Positions 26,329 through 35,807 of a DNA stretch of 64,000 nt are shown one piece after another. Position 1 is the first letter of the stretch. Every line of letters begins with the position of its first letter. Position numbers and translations under genes: made by a program. The notes beneath the pieces were generated by a model. The model saw nothing but the letters and a program-made list of their open reading frames with translations. It did no database searches and was not told where the DNA came from. Origin of the DNA: Leptospira abararensis (GTDB lineage Bacteria; Spirochaetota; Leptospiria; Leptospirales; Leptospiraceae); NCBI RefSeq assembly GCF_016918735.1, contig NZ_JAFFPR010000050.1:310001-374000 (forward strand), given 5' to 3'.

Positions 26329-26859
26329 TTACTTATTTTTACTCTCTCCTAAAATTTCCATCTGAGTCAGTTCTAATTCCGCTTCTTGGGCAATTTTACT
26401 CGAATACGTATTTTTGATAATGTCCTGAAAAATCTGATAGGCCTTATCTTCTCGGCCCATACGGACAAAGGCTTTGCCCGAAATTAAGTACGATTCGAGT
26501 CCTTCTTCTGTATTGGGAAATTCTTTATAGATTTTCAGTTCGTTTTCGGCAAGAGCCAAAATATCTCCGGACATTCGGTAGTTGGAACTCAAAATCTTTC
26601 GCACTTCTCTGGTTTTCGGATGGCTTGGGTAGAGTAATAAAAAGCTTTTACAGGATTCTACAGATTGGTAGTGGTTCCTATCTTCCAAAAATTCTTTGGC
26701 CTTTTGGTAAAGAAGGTCACCTTGTTTGGTGCGTTCATTTGCGAAAATTTGGCTTACGGAACGATCCGCAGTTAGGGGCAAAATTCCCATAAAGAGAAGG
26801 AATCCGAGGGTGAAAATGGCTCGTTTTCCTAAAGGCCAGACTGTCGAATTCTGTCTCAT
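26329..26859 (-). CDS. TPR/coiled-coil exported protein
   Basis: About 176 residues from ATG at 26859, preferred because the frame upstream runs into the VWA gene. N-terminal hydrophobic signal (AIFTLGFLLFMGILPLTADR), then TPR-like helix pairs (YQSVESCKSFLLLYPSHPKT; LALAENELKIYKEFPNTEEG; EDKAYQIFQDIIKNTYSS), similar to periplasmic YbgF/CpoB or BamD-like repeats. Function unknown; it may hold protein complexes with the VWA product encoded 29 bases upstream. Confidence 0.7.
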   Translation of the reverse strand: MRQNSTVWPLGKRAIFTLGFLLFMGILPLTADRSVSQIFANERTKQGDLLYQKAKEFLEDRNHYQSVESCKSFLLLYPSHPKTREVRKILSSNYRMSGDILALAENELKIYKEFPNTEEGLESYLISGKAFVRMGREDKAYQIFQDIIKNTYSSKIAQEAELELTQMEILGESKNK

Positions 26860-26888
26860 TACTAAGAGTTTCGGTCGAAACCTGGTTT

Positions 26889-27971
26889 CTACTGAACGGG
26901 TTTTTCTTCCGATAGGGCAAGAATTTTGGGAATCCCTGTCATATCCCAAAGTTCGGCGGAGGCTCGCATTCGTTTTCCTGTCGGTAAAGGGAAAATAAAC
27001 CGGCCTTTTCCTTCTGCTCCCGTTTGGAGTTTGATTTGGTGTTTGGTGAGATCTCCCATCCGCCTCTCGCGTAAGGGAGGAATCGGAAAACTTCGCAATT
27101 TTTCTTCAGCGGGATAAAGATATAACTGCACCATATAGGAAGTATTGGCCACACCTGTGTATTCGTAATTTAGAATGTAACCTGATTCGGAACCATCTTC
27201 ATAAGGAAGGATGTTTAGAATTTTGATTTGGTTTTCTTTGGGTAAGATTGTAACTTCTGTCTGCAGAGGTTTTGATTCTGAATGAGAGAGAATCATAGAT
27301 TCCGGTTCTTTTGCAAAAAAAATCCGTTGGAAGGAAGAATCATAGTCTTCCGGTCGTTTTAAGGGATAATAATTTCCATCACCGAGAATTGAAAGCCGTT
27401 TTAGATCTTCTTCTCCCTTCGGATCAATATCAATCCCAAGGACTTGCAAACGGAATTTTTTACCCGCTTGTTTGAGTTGGTAAAGGACAGCTTTTGGGTC
27501 ACCTTCACAACTTTCGACCCCGTCGGAGATAAAGATAATTTCTGTTTCTTGCACCTCATTTAAGAGGTATTCTCCCACAACACTTAAGGTTTGTGCGATG
27601 GGTGTGGATCCTGCCGGAACAATGGAGGAGATTTTTTGGCTCACAACGGAAGCCGCCCCTTTTTGGATGGGGTGATACAAACGAGCAGAAGTACAACCGG
27701 CAATTCGATTTCCGTAAGCAACAAGCCCCACACTCACATCTTTTGGAAGTCCGCCCAGTACTTGTAAAAGTTTTTCTTTGGCAACGGCCATTCGAGTTTT
27801 GCCATCCCATTTTTCCGACATCGAACCACTGGCATCAAGGATAAACACATATCTTTTGTTAGGTTGTACTTGTGCAGGAAGAGAAGTGAATATAAGTAAA
27901 AGAAAATAAATGGTTATGGTTAGGAAACGATTCAAAAACAGATAAATAATGTTTGTTTTTCGATTCCGCAC
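26889..27971 (-). CDS. Exported von Willebrand factor A domain protein
   Basis: 360 residues with a signal peptide or anchor (FLTITIYFLLLIFTSLPAQV) and a VWA domain (about 40-225). The MIDAS metal site is complete: DASGS, the Thr in AGSTPIAQ, and the Asp in IISDG-like FISDGVESCEGD. The C-terminal part (about 235-360) is beta-rich. VWA domains bind ligands through a metal ion. A periplasmic or surface binding role is likely; the ligand is unknown. Tight spacing with a TPR gene resembles VWA/TPR (Bat-like) arrangements, but no MoxR ATPase is near. Confidence 0.85.
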   Translation of the reverse strand: MRNRKTNIIYLFLNRFLTITIYFLLLIFTSLPAQVQPNKRYVFILDASGSMSEKWDGKTRMAVAKEKLLQVLGGLPKDVSVGLVAYGNRIAGCTSARLYHPIQKGAASVVSQKISSIVPAGSTPIAQTLSVVGEYLLNEVQETEIIFISDGVESCEGDPKAVLYQLKQAGKKFRLQVLGIDIDPKGEEDLKRLSILGDGNYYPLKRPEDYDSSFQRIFFAKEPESMILSHSESKPLQTEVTILPKENQIKILNILPYEDGSESGYILNYEYTGVANTSYMVQLYLYPAEEKLRSFPIPPLRERRMGDLTKHQIKLQTGAEGKGRFIFPLPTGKRMRASAELWDMTGIPKILALSEEKPVQ

Positions 27972-28003
27972 CTGTACAACATCGGCGAAAACCGAATTTG
28001 ACC

Positions 28004-28624
28004 TTAGAGGGATTTGGGGTCTAAATAGGGCGGATTTGTCAGGTTGGATTTTACGATCAGGGGAATTCGATCAAAGGAAGAATGTTCCCGAAGGAAACGT
28101 AAGATCATTTCGCAGGTGGCACCCCAAAGAAGGCCGTCTCCTAAATCAAAATAATAGGCAAAATGTTCCCGGCCAGGGATCTGAATGGCATAAAAAGGTT
28201 TTATCCAAAGATCGGAAAAAGAGAGGAGGATGACCCGATCCACTTCCGCCGTGTTGTGGTAAAAAGAAAAATCACCTTCATAAGTGGCCAAAAACGGAGT
28301 GATATGAAATCCCGTCCTTGTGTGAAGGCCTTCCAGTTTTCCTAGAACTTGAAGAGTGGAACGGTGGACACCCATTTCTTCTTCCCATTCCCGAAGAGCT
28401 GTGACAAGAAGATTAGGATCTTCTTCTTCTTTCACACCTCCCGGAAAGGAGATTTGGCCTGGATGGGATTTTAAATTTTTAGAACGTTCGGTAAGGATGA
28501 TTCCTTCTGCAAATTCTTTGGATCCGTAAAGAGGGAAGATCACACCCGATTTGATTTCGGGTGTCTCAGGAATTTCGTCGAAGTTCCGTGAAAGTTTTTC
28601 GACAAAGGACCGGTAGGGTAACAT
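28004..28624 (-). CDS. Nudix hydrolase, CoA pyrophosphatase (NudL) type
   Basis: A 206-residue protein with SHPGQISFPGG in front of the Nudix box (about 62-84, ending ALREWEEEMGV; GX5EX7REUXEEXGU pattern complete). The HPGQISFPGG lead is characteristic of CoA pyrophosphatases (NudL/UPF0035), which split CoA and acyl-CoA into 4'-phosphopantetheine and 3',5'-ADP. The start codon overlaps the rnd stop by 1 base (TGATG), so they are translationally coupled. Confidence 0.9.
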   Translation of the reverse strand: MLPYRSFVEKLSRNFDEIPETPEIKSGVIFPLYGSKEFAEGIILTERSKNLKSHPGQISFPGGVKEEEDPNLLVTALREWEEEMGVHRSTLQVLGKLEGLHTRTGFHITPFLATYEGDFSFYHNTAEVDRVILLSFSDLWIKPFYAIQIPGREHFAYYFDLGDGLLWGATCEMILRFLREHSSFDRIPLIVKSNLTNPPYLDPKSL

Positions 28625-29838
28625 CAGCCCTCGTCTTTCGAGTTTTGATTTTTCCTTCGTTTGGCAACAAATGCTTCTTTGGATCTTATGGCCACCAAAC
28701 GGTTGATCATCGAATCAAAAGGTAATCCTTGGATGGCAGCAAGTAAACTCGGACCGTAGTTTTGAACTTTCCAATCAGAAAATACATGTAATGCTTTTAG
28801 TTCTTCCAAATCTTTTGGAGCAGCCCGTAAAATGCTAATCAGTTGTTTGTTAGAAGGAAGAAGAGAATGTTCCATCCGCCTAGCGCGCATAATGCGTAGC
28901 CGCCATTTTTTTGCATTTTGGAATTTATGATTTTCGTCTTCGTTTAAATCTTCGCCGTGACGTTTGGAAAGTTCTGATGTGTCGATGGGATCGTTATATT
29001 CTGCAATTAAAAGTTTGAAGATTTCGGTTCCATCTTTTTTGCCAAACCATTCAACACATTTTTCTTCGTTAGGTTGTTCTCTCACTGCTTGTGAGAGTCT
29101 ATCGTTATTAAAAACTCGAAAACTTGCTTTGTTGATTCGTTTTGCTTTTTCATCACGATAACGAAGGAGTTCTAAAATTTTTCTTCTTTCGAGCGGTGTA
29201 AAATTTAATATGTCAGGAAATTTTCCGAGAGAAAATCCTTCGCCTTCTTTGGCTACATACTCTTCAGATGCAATGAATTCAAATTCCGATTTTGCTTCAT
29301 CGTAGAGAGTTCTACGTTTTAGTTCTTCTTCCATCTTTAACCAAATGGATTCTAAATATGCAGTATCTAACGCAGCATATTTGAGTTGTTGTTTTTGGAG
29401 AGGACGAAGTTCCCAGTTAGACTTCTGTTCTACTTTAGAAAGCGTAACTTTATGATAATGTTCCACAACATGTGACAAAGAACTTTGTTCTAATGACAAC
29501 AAACGAGAACTGATCATTGTATCTGCCGTGTTCACAAACTTGAACCCAAAGTCTCTTTTTAAGGCTTTGATGTCGTCTTGTGCCGAGTGGAAGATTTTGA
29601 GAATGTTCGGATCTTCGAACAAAGGACCCAAAGCTGACAAATTTGTGATTTTTAGGGGGTCAATCAGGTAGTTTTTGCCATTGGAATTGATCTGGATGAG
29701 ACAAACTTTGGGATAGTACGTGTAATAACCGGAGGACTCGGTGTCGATTGACATGATTTTGGACTGTCTGAGATTGATCAGAGCTAAATCCAAAGCTTTT
29801 GCCGTATCAACGAGAATATAGTTGGAATTGATTTGCAT
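28624..29838 (-). CDS. rnd: Ribonuclease D-type 3'-5' exoribonuclease
   Basis: 404 residues. DEDDy exonuclease domain (about 5-190): Exo I IDTESSGYYTYYP (Asp32, Glu34), Exo II HSAQDDIKALKRD, and Exo III KYAALDTAYLESI with the catalytic Tyr. An HRDC domain follows (about 215-290) and a C-terminal helical part. This is the RNase D plan, for 3' trimming of tRNA and structured RNA. It is the first gene of the minus-strand run and has only 41 bases to the divergent purF. Confidence 0.93.
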   Translation of the reverse strand: MQINSNYILVDTAKALDLALINLRQSKIMSIDTESSGYYTYYPKVCLIQINSNGKNYLIDPLKITNLSALGPLFEDPNILKIFHSAQDDIKALKRDFGFKFVNTADTMISSRLLSLEQSSLSHVVEHYHKVTLSKVEQKSNWELRPLQKQQLKYAALDTAYLESIWLKMEEELKRRTLYDEAKSEFEFIASEEYVAKEGEGFSLGKFPDILNFTPLERRKILELLRYRDEKAKRINKASFRVFNNDRLSQAVREQPNEEKCVEWFGKKDGTEIFKLLIAEYNDPIDTSELSKRHGEDLNEDENHKFQNAKKWRLRIMRARRMEHSLLPSNKQLISILRAAPKDLEELKALHVFSDWKVQNYGPSLLAAIQGLPFDSMINRLVAIRSKEAFVAKRRKNQNSKDEG

Positions 29839-29879
29839 CTAATTGGGATTTTGGAAATACTGCAATTGTCATTCTAACA

Positions 29880-31307
29880 ATGATTCTCCAATCTGACAAA
29901 CCAAAAGAAGAATGTGCCATATTCGGCATCTACAATAGCAAGGAAGCTGCTAATTTTACCTACCTAGGTTTGTACTCAATGCAACACCGAGGCCAGGAGT
30001 CCAGTGGGATCGTCACAACTGATGGATCTCACTTATACCGGTATGCCAATATGGGTCTCGTAGCAAATATCTTCACTCAACCGAAGATCAAAGAGCTCAT
30101 TGGAGATTCGGCCATTGGCCACAACCGGTATTCCACAACGGGAGCGAGTTTTTTAAGAAATGCTCAGCCCATCCGCGTGGAATCCCACTTAGGTCCTGTG
30201 GCTCTGGCGCATAATGGAAACCTGGTGAACTCTTGGGACATCAGAAATCGCCTCGAAAGAGACGGGTCCATCTTCCAAACCACCATTGATTCCGAAGTCA
30301 TTGTCCACCTTATGGCGAAAAGCCACAAAACGGATTTACTCGAAGCACTCTGTGAGTCGCTAGGGCAAGTTCGTGGTGCCTACTCTCTGTTAGTTTTAAC
30401 TCCAAGATACCTAATTGCGGTTCGGGATCCGAATGGTTTCCGACCACTCGTGATGGGGAAACGTTCGGATGGAGCCATTGTGTTCGCTTCCGAAACTTGC
30501 GCCTTCGACATTACAGAAACAGAATATGTACGTGATGTAGAACCGGGGGAAATGGTTGTGATTGACCATACCGGAGTGCGTTCTCTCTATCCATTCCCAA
30601 AAGCAAAACCAAGTCTTTGTATTTTTGAATATATCTACTTTGCAAGACCCGATTCTTATATTTTTGAAGAATCGGTTTACAAAGTAAGGAAGTCACTCGG
30701 CCGCCAATTAGCGCGCGTTATGCCAGTGGAAGCCGATGTCATCATTCCAGTTCCTGATTCCGCCAATATTGCAGCCCTTGGTTACAGTGAAGAGTCGGGG
30801 ATTCCTTACCAAAGTGGCCTTGTTCGTTCCCATTATATTGGTCGAACCTTCATTGAACCGGACCAAAAAATTCGGGACTTTGGAGCCAAAATCAAATACA
30901 ATGTGGTGAAAGAAGTTGTGAATGGAAAACGAGTGGTCATCATTGACGACTCGGTGATGCGCGGAACCACAAGCCGAAAGATCATTAAAATGATTCGTAA
31001 CGCGGGTGCCAAAGAAATCCATTTTAGAGTTTCGGCACCTCCTACAGTTTCTCCTTGTTATTACGGAATCGACATTCCCACTCATAAGGAACTCATTGCC
31101 TCTACACATAGCATCGATGAAATCCAAAAGTACCTTCGTGTGGATTCCCTTGCTTATTTAACATTGGATACAATGCACAAAGCTGTGGAAGGCCATAAAG
31201 GTGGTGGGTTTTGTGATGCTTGTTTTACATCCAATTACCCTGTGGAATTCCAAGACCATGCGGGAAATCAAAAGTCACTGTTTACGGAATACGCGACGGA
31301 AGAGTGA
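29880..31307 (+). CDS. purF: Amidophosphoribosyltransferase
   Basis: 475 residues with N-terminal glutaminase (catalytic Cys12 in EECAIFGIYN after an 11-residue propeptide; QHRGQESSGI) and C-terminal PRTase with RVVIIDDSVMRGTTSRKIIK. Cys in SLCIFEY, SPCYYGID and FCDACF fit the Bacillus-type enzyme that carries an Fe-S cluster and a cleaved propeptide. It transfers glutamine ammonia to PRPP, the first step of purine synthesis. It is translationally coupled to queD (TGATG). Confidence 0.96.
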   Translation: MILQSDKPKEECAIFGIYNSKEAANFTYLGLYSMQHRGQESSGIVTTDGSHLYRYANMGLVANIFTQPKIKELIGDSAIGHNRYSTTGASFLRNAQPIRVESHLGPVALAHNGNLVNSWDIRNRLERDGSIFQTTIDSEVIVHLMAKSHKTDLLEALCESLGQVRGAYSLLVLTPRYLIAVRDPNGFRPLVMGKRSDGAIVFASETCAFDITETEYVRDVEPGEMVVIDHTGVRSLYPFPKAKPSLCIFEYIYFARPDSYIFEESVYKVRKSLGRQLARVMPVEADVIIPVPDSANIAALGYSEESGIPYQSGLVRSHYIGRTFIEPDQKIRDFGAKIKYNVVKEVVNGKRVVIIDDSVMRGTTSRKIIKMIRNAGAKEIHFRVSAPPTVSPCYYGIDIPTHKELIASTHSIDEIQKYLRVDSLAYLTLDTMHKAVEGHKGGGFCDACFTSNYPVEFQDHAGNQKSLFTEYATEE

Positions 31308-31678
31308 TGGAAGAGATTGAACTTTCCAAAACCTTTGGTTTTGAAGCGGCCCATTTTTTACCAAATGTTCCGGAAGGACATAAATGCAAAAGAATGCATG
31401 GCCATAGCTTTCGGTTTGCAGTTTATCTCAAAGGGCAAATTGATCCTCATACGGGTTGGATTATGGACTTTGGAGAATTAAAATCCATCGTAAAACCAAT
31501 CTTAGATGAACATTTAGATCATTATGTATTAAATGATGTTCCGGGACTTCAAAATCCAACAAGCGAAAACATTGCAGTTTGGCTTTGGAACCAATTAAAA
31601 CCAAAATTACCGTTACTTGATAAAATTACGTTATACGAAACTTGCACAAGTTCTTGCGTTTACCGAGGTCCTAAATAG
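31307..31678 (+). CDS. queD: 6-carboxy-5,6,7,8-tetrahydropterin synthase
   Basis: A 123-residue protein; the start at 31307 overlaps the purF stop by one base and has GGAAGAG upstream. Motifs: FGFEAAHFLP (zinc His), C-K-R-MHGHSFRF (catalytic Cys and zinc His pair), and ENIAVWLWN near the Glu/active site end. It converts dihydroneopterin triphosphate to carboxytetrahydropterin in queuosine synthesis. queC follows 9 bases later. The purF coupling joins purine and queuosine synthesis in one transcript. Confidence 0.94.
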   Translation: MEEIELSKTFGFEAAHFLPNVPEGHKCKRMHGHSFRFAVYLKGQIDPHTGWIMDFGELKSIVKPILDEHLDHYVLNDVPGLQNPTSENIAVWLWNQLKPKLPLLDKITLYETCTSSCVYRGPK

Positions 31679-31687
31679 GATTTTTAT

Positions 31688-32404
31688 ATGTCTTCAAAAT
31701 CCACTGGAGCCGTTGTACTTTTGTCAGGTGGTCTGGATTCAACCACCTGTTTGTATGAAGCCTTGCAAGAACATGGCTATCCCAAGGTTAAAAAACCTCC
31801 GATTCTTGCTATCTCCTTTCACTATTCCCAAAAACACATCATCGAACTAAAAAAAAGTAAACTTATCACAAGTCGTTTGGGGATTCCTCATGTGGTTCAA
31901 AAATTGGATACTGAGTTTTTTTTGGGAAGTTCTCTCACAGAAAAGAAACTAAAAATTCGAAAGAACGCAGGAAAGATTTTAGATTCCAATTCCACAGAAA
32001 TTCCTAATACTTATGTGCCAGGTCGTAACATTCTTTTTTTGTCTTTTGCCATTTCTTTGGCAGAGGGCCATGGCTATGATTCGGTCTACATTGGAGTCAA
32101 CGCATTGGATTATTCGGGATATCCCGATTGTCGTCCGGAATTTATTCGAGCTTATCAGGCGATGGTCAATTTAGGGACTAAAACAGGTGTTACAGGGGAG
32201 CATTCGATCCAAATTAAAACACCACTTTTGACAATGTCCAAAAAAGAGATCATCCAAAGGGCTTTAGAACTACAAGTTCCACTAAAAGATACGCATTCTT
32301 GTTACGATCCTGTAAAGGGGAAACCCTGCGGAAAATGTGACTCATGTCTTCTTCGAAACAAAGGGTTTGCAGAATTAGGAATGACAGATCCCTCTTTAGG
32401 GTGA
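31688..32404 (+). CDS. queC: 7-cyano-7-deazaguanine synthase
   Basis: 238 residues with PP-loop ATP site LLSGGLDSTTCLYEA (about 11-25), GRNILFLSFA, and the C-terminal zinc site SCYDPVKGKPCGKCDSCLLR (four Cys). It makes preQ0 from carboxydeazaguanine, ATP and ammonia. With queD it covers two steps of preQ0 formation; queE and queF are not in the window. No preQ1 riboswitch is visible upstream, fitting co-transcription from purF. Confidence 0.96.
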   Translation: MSSKSTGAVVLLSGGLDSTTCLYEALQEHGYPKVKKPPILAISFHYSQKHIIELKKSKLITSRLGIPHVVQKLDTEFFLGSSLTEKKLKIRKNAGKILDSNSTEIPNTYVPGRNILFLSFAISLAEGHGYDSVYIGVNALDYSGYPDCRPEFIRAYQAMVNLGTKTGVTGEHSIQIKTPLLTMSKKEIIQRALELQVPLKDTHSCYDPVKGKPCGKCDSCLLRNKGFAELGMTDPSLG

Positions 32405-32454
32405 GCCAATGTCTGTATTCTCTACTTTCTAATCCTGAATTTATAGGGACTTTT

Positions 32455-33864
32455 ATGCGAATTCGATTTTGGTTGTTCTTCATGATTTTGACTGCATGGC
32501 AGTGTAAAGTTTTGTCATTGAATAATCCTGCTGATGTTCGCTCAGAAGCATTTTGGGAAACGGAGCTCCTTCGTTGTATTTTGGGTGAAACAGATTGTTT
32601 CGAAATCCCTCAAGACAATCAAGGTCTTAAGGAATGGACAAGGTTACTTGGCCAGGTTGGTTCTGTTCAGACATTTTCCTCCACTGCTGCTACAGACCGA
32701 TTCGGTAACACTTATATTTCTGGAACAACAATTGGTTCCATCGGGGGACAGCCCAAGGTATCACCTGGATTAAACAATGACCTCTTCGTTGCGAAATATG
32801 ATAGTAATGGAAACCTGCTTTGGGTTCGACAGATGGGAAGTACCATTGCCTCTTCGAGTTTCGTAGAACAAATGCATATCGATGTCTTTGGGGATATATA
32901 TATTGTTGGATCCTCTGCAGGACCCTTTAATGAACTTTCTGCAGTTGGTGCTGGGAGTATTCTAATTAAACTCAGTAGTTCAGGAACAGTAATATGGACA
33001 CGAATTTTTCCTACAGGTAGTGAAACATTAGGATACGGAGTTACTTCCGATGGAGAAGGGAATGTCTACATTACGGGAAACACCGAAGAAACCAATATTA
33101 ATGGAGAGGTAGCTGCCGGTGGAAGAAATACTATCCTATTTAAATACAATCGTTTCGGAGATTATGTTTGGACGAGACTCATCGATAATGGGGGTGCAAG
33201 CTCTTATGGACAGCAAGTTCAATATGATCCTTATTCTAAAAATATTTTTCTAGTAGGGCAAGTGGGTGCAGCTGCAACATTTTTGGGGAATACACTTCCT
33301 GGTGGATCAACAGATTCCTATTTAGTTTCTTTTCATACCAGCGGTGTTGCCCAATGGGTTCGATTTCTAGGTGTTTCTGGGGCATCAACAAGTATAAAGT
33401 CCATATCCGTTGATAAAAAAGGCTCCATCTATGTTACAGGATCAACAAACAGTAATTTAGATGGACAAATAAAAGCAGGCACAACGGTCCAAGTTCTTGT
33501 TAAATATAGTGTAACGGGTGATAAACTTTGGACTCGTCTTTTGGGAGCTGGTGGTGCGACTGATACTACCGGGAATGGTATTTATGCTGATAATGCATCA
33601 CATGTTTATATAGTTGGGAATACCAATGGTAACTTGGGTGGATCTACTCTCAATGGACTTCAGGATGTTTATTTATCGAAATATGATGCAGAGGGAAGTT
33701 TGGTATGGGCTCGTATGTCTGGCGTTAGTGGGTCTACTACGGATGGGAGAGGAATTTCTTCAAACAAATATGGAACTCTTTATATTACCGGCTCAACCGA
33801 TGGAAGTATTGATGGCCAAACGAAACAGGGAACATTTGATGCCTATATTATGAAATATAACTAA
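32455..33864 (+). CDS. SBBP-repeat beta-propeller lipoprotein
   Basis: 469 residues from ATG at 32455; an earlier in-frame start would lie inside queC. The lipoprotein signal MRIRFWLFFMILTAWQC has its Cys at 17. The mature part has seven repeats ending in W-[TV]-R or W-A-R blocks (WTRLLGQ, WVRQMGS, WTRIFP, WTRLID, WVRFLG, WTRLLGA, WARMSG), each with a G-[ND]-x-Y-[IV]-[TV]-G strand, the SBBP repeat. Seven repeats predict a seven-bladed propeller on the cell surface or in the periplasm. Ligand unknown. Related multi-copy proteins are typical of saprophytic leptospires. Confidence 0.85.
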   Translation: MRIRFWLFFMILTAWQCKVLSLNNPADVRSEAFWETELLRCILGETDCFEIPQDNQGLKEWTRLLGQVGSVQTFSSTAATDRFGNTYISGTTIGSIGGQPKVSPGLNNDLFVAKYDSNGNLLWVRQMGSTIASSSFVEQMHIDVFGDIYIVGSSAGPFNELSAVGAGSILIKLSSSGTVIWTRIFPTGSETLGYGVTSDGEGNVYITGNTEETNINGEVAAGGRNTILFKYNRFGDYVWTRLIDNGGASSYGQQVQYDPYSKNIFLVGQVGAAATFLGNTLPGGSTDSYLVSFHTSGVAQWVRFLGVSGASTSIKSISVDKKGSIYVTGSTNSNLDGQIKAGTTVQVLVKYSVTGDKLWTRLLGAGGATDTTGNGIYADNASHVYIVGNTNGNLGGSTLNGLQDVYLSKYDAEGSLVWARMSGVSGSTTDGRGISSNKYGTLYITGSTDGSIDGQTKQGTFDAYIMKYN

Positions 33865-33911
33865 GGCTAAAAAGGTCAAAAAGAGGGATATAGGGCCAAT
33901 CGTTATTTTAG

Positions 33912-33992
33912 ATTTGCATCACTTGGAAGTGCAAATTTTCGCTGTGGTACAGTTGAAACTGTGGTTTTGATTCTTATTTTGAATTAAGAATC
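33912..33992 (+). terminator. Two hairpins in the gap before pntA
   Basis: Hairpin 1: ATTTG...CACTT with AAGTGCAAAT (33912-33936, a 3-base bulge) followed by TTT. Hairpin 2: GATTCTTA (33969-33976) with TAAGAATC (33985-33992), an 8-base loop. They probably end the propeller lipoprotein transcript. The rest of the 244-base gap shows no gene. Confidence 0.5.
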
Positions 33993-34108
33993 GCATTCAT
34001 TACCTTGGAAATCAGGTTCAATGACTAGGATCAGGGCCCCAGTTTGCGTAAAATTCCTGAAAATTTTGTTTCCAAAATGGCCAATTTTTCCATAACTACT
34101 ACTAGTTT

Positions 34109-34399
34109 ATGGAAATATTTGTTACAGCCGTCACGATTTTCGTCCTAGCGATCTTCGTGGGATTTGAAATCATCACAAAAATCCCTCCCATCCTCCACAC
34201 CCCACTTATGTCGGGTTCTAACGCCATTTCCGGCATTACCTTGATTGGGGCGCTTTATGCGGCCGGAATCCAGGAAAGTAACATCACCAAAATTTTGGGA
34301 TTACTCTCTGTTATTTTTGCTACGGTCAACGTAGTGGGTGGGTTTCTCGTAACACACCGAATGCTCGGAATGTTTAAGAAAAAGGATACACCAAAATAA
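34109..34399 (+). CDS. pntA2: NAD(P) transhydrogenase alpha subunit, membrane part (PntA2)
   Basis: A 96-residue membrane protein with three or four helices (TAVTIFVLAIFVGFEIITKI; GSNAISGITLIGALYAAGIQ; ILGLLSVIFATVNVVGGFLV), matching the PntAB/4TM part found as a separate gene in many bacteria. It forms part of the proton path of transhydrogenase. Its stop overlaps the PntB start by one base (TAATGG). The soluble PntA1 NAD-binding subunit is not upstream. Confidence 0.92.
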   Translation: MEIFVTAVTIFVLAIFVGFEIITKIPPILHTPLMSGSNAISGITLIGALYAAGIQESNITKILGLLSVIFATVNVVGGFLVTHRMLGMFKKKDTPK

Positions 34400-35796
34400 T
34401 GGAACTAGTCAGCATTCTTAATCTTTCTTATCTTGTTGCTTCCATTCTTTTTATTGTTGGGATCAAACAACTAGCTCATCCAAAAACGGCATCACGAGGA
34501 AACTTACTCGGTGCCTTGGGTATGTTCATAGCCGTTGTCGCCACACTTTTTGACCAAGCCATCTTAACTTATGATTGGATCATTGTTGGTGTTCTTATTG
34601 GATCTGTGATTGGTATCATCTTAGCGATAAAAATCCAGATGACCGCTATGCCTCAACTTGTGGCTGTTCTCAATGGATTTGGTGGGATTGCTTCTGTTTT
34701 TGTAGCAGGTGCCGCATTACAACTTTCCATTCCTAAATATGCATTTGCAGTTAATTACCAAGAAATTGTTTCGATTGTTTTCTCTGCCATTGTTGGTGGA
34801 ATTACTTTCTCTGGAAGTTTCATCGCCTTCGGTAAGTTACAAGGTTTTATTACAGAAAAAGCTGTCCGTTATCCTGGTGACCAACTTGTCAAAATTCTAG
34901 TTGGACTTACTGCTGTGGGACTTGGTGTTTACGGATGTTTAGAACCTACAGATGAATCCATTTATTGGATCTTAAGTGGCGTGAGTTTACTTCTCGGTAT
35001 CTTCCTTGTGATCCCGATTGGTGGAGCCGACATGCCTGTCGTAATATCCCTTCTCAACTCCTATTCTGGTATCGCTGCTTCAGCAACAGGATTTGTTCTT
35101 AACAACAATGTTCTTATTATTTCAGGATCCCTTGTGGGTGCCTCTGGAATCATTCTAACACAAATCATGTGTAAAGCGATGAATCGTAGTTTGACGAATG
35201 TTTTATTCGGTGGATTCGGGGCTGTCGCTACAGAAATGAAGGATGATGGCGATTTTTACTCAGGTAAAGTTAAATCAACTAGTGCCGAAGAAGTGGCTAT
35301 GCTCTTAGATGTTGCAAGAACTGTAGTGATTGTCCCTGGATACGGTATGGCTGTAGCACAAGCGCAACATACAGTACGCGATTTATACCAACTTTTAACA
35401 GCTCGCGGTATCGATGTAACATTTGCAATCCATCCAGTGGCAGGACGTATGCCTGGTCATATGAACGTATTACTTGCAGAAGCAGATATTCCTTATGATC
35501 GATTGAAAGAGATGGACGAGATCAATAGTACTTTCGAAAATGTTGATGTTGTGATAGTCAATGGTGCGAATGATGTCACTAACCCACTTGCAAAAACAGA
35601 TCCAAAATCACCGATCGCCGGTATGCCGATTTTGGATGTAGGAAATGCAAAAACGGTAGTTGTGATTAAACGTTCCTTGAGTCCTGGATTTGCGGGAGTG
35701 CCTAACCCACTCTTCATCGCTGATAACTGTTTGATGTTGTTTGGTGATGGTAAAAAAGCAACTCAAGAGATGATTGCAGCTTTAAAAGAATCTTAG
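34399..35796 (+). CDS. pntB: NAD(P) transhydrogenase beta subunit
   Basis: 465 residues: an N-terminal membrane domain with about 8-9 helices (to about residue 270) and a C-terminal NADP(H)-binding domain with VVIVPGYGMAVAQAQHTVRD, FAIHPVAGRMPGHMNVLLAE and VVIVNGANDVTNP. These are the PntB signature loops. It couples proton flow to NADP+ reduction by NADH. The alpha membrane part precedes it; the alpha soluble part must come from elsewhere. Confidence 0.96.
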   Translation: MELVSILNLSYLVASILFIVGIKQLAHPKTASRGNLLGALGMFIAVVATLFDQAILTYDWIIVGVLIGSVIGIILAIKIQMTAMPQLVAVLNGFGGIASVFVAGAALQLSIPKYAFAVNYQEIVSIVFSAIVGGITFSGSFIAFGKLQGFITEKAVRYPGDQLVKILVGLTAVGLGVYGCLEPTDESIYWILSGVSLLLGIFLVIPIGGADMPVVISLLNSYSGIAASATGFVLNNNVLIISGSLVGASGIILTQIMCKAMNRSLTNVLFGGFGAVATEMKDDGDFYSGKVKSTSAEEVAMLLDVARTVVIVPGYGMAVAQAQHTVRDLYQLLTARGIDVTFAIHPVAGRMPGHMNVLLAEADIPYDRLKEMDEINSTFENVDVVIVNGANDVTNPLAKTDPKSPIAGMPILDVGNAKTVVVIKRSLSPGFAGVPNPLFIADNCLMLFGDGKKATQEMIAALKES

Positions 35797-35807
35797 AGCC
35801 GGAAAAT

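Noticed and set aside
31220..31306. Upstream extension of queD inside purF
   Set aside because: It is inside the purF 3' end; QueD homology starts at 31307.
32344..32454. Upstream extension of the SBBP lipoprotein
   Set aside because: It overlaps the queC end; the lipoprotein signal begins at 32455.
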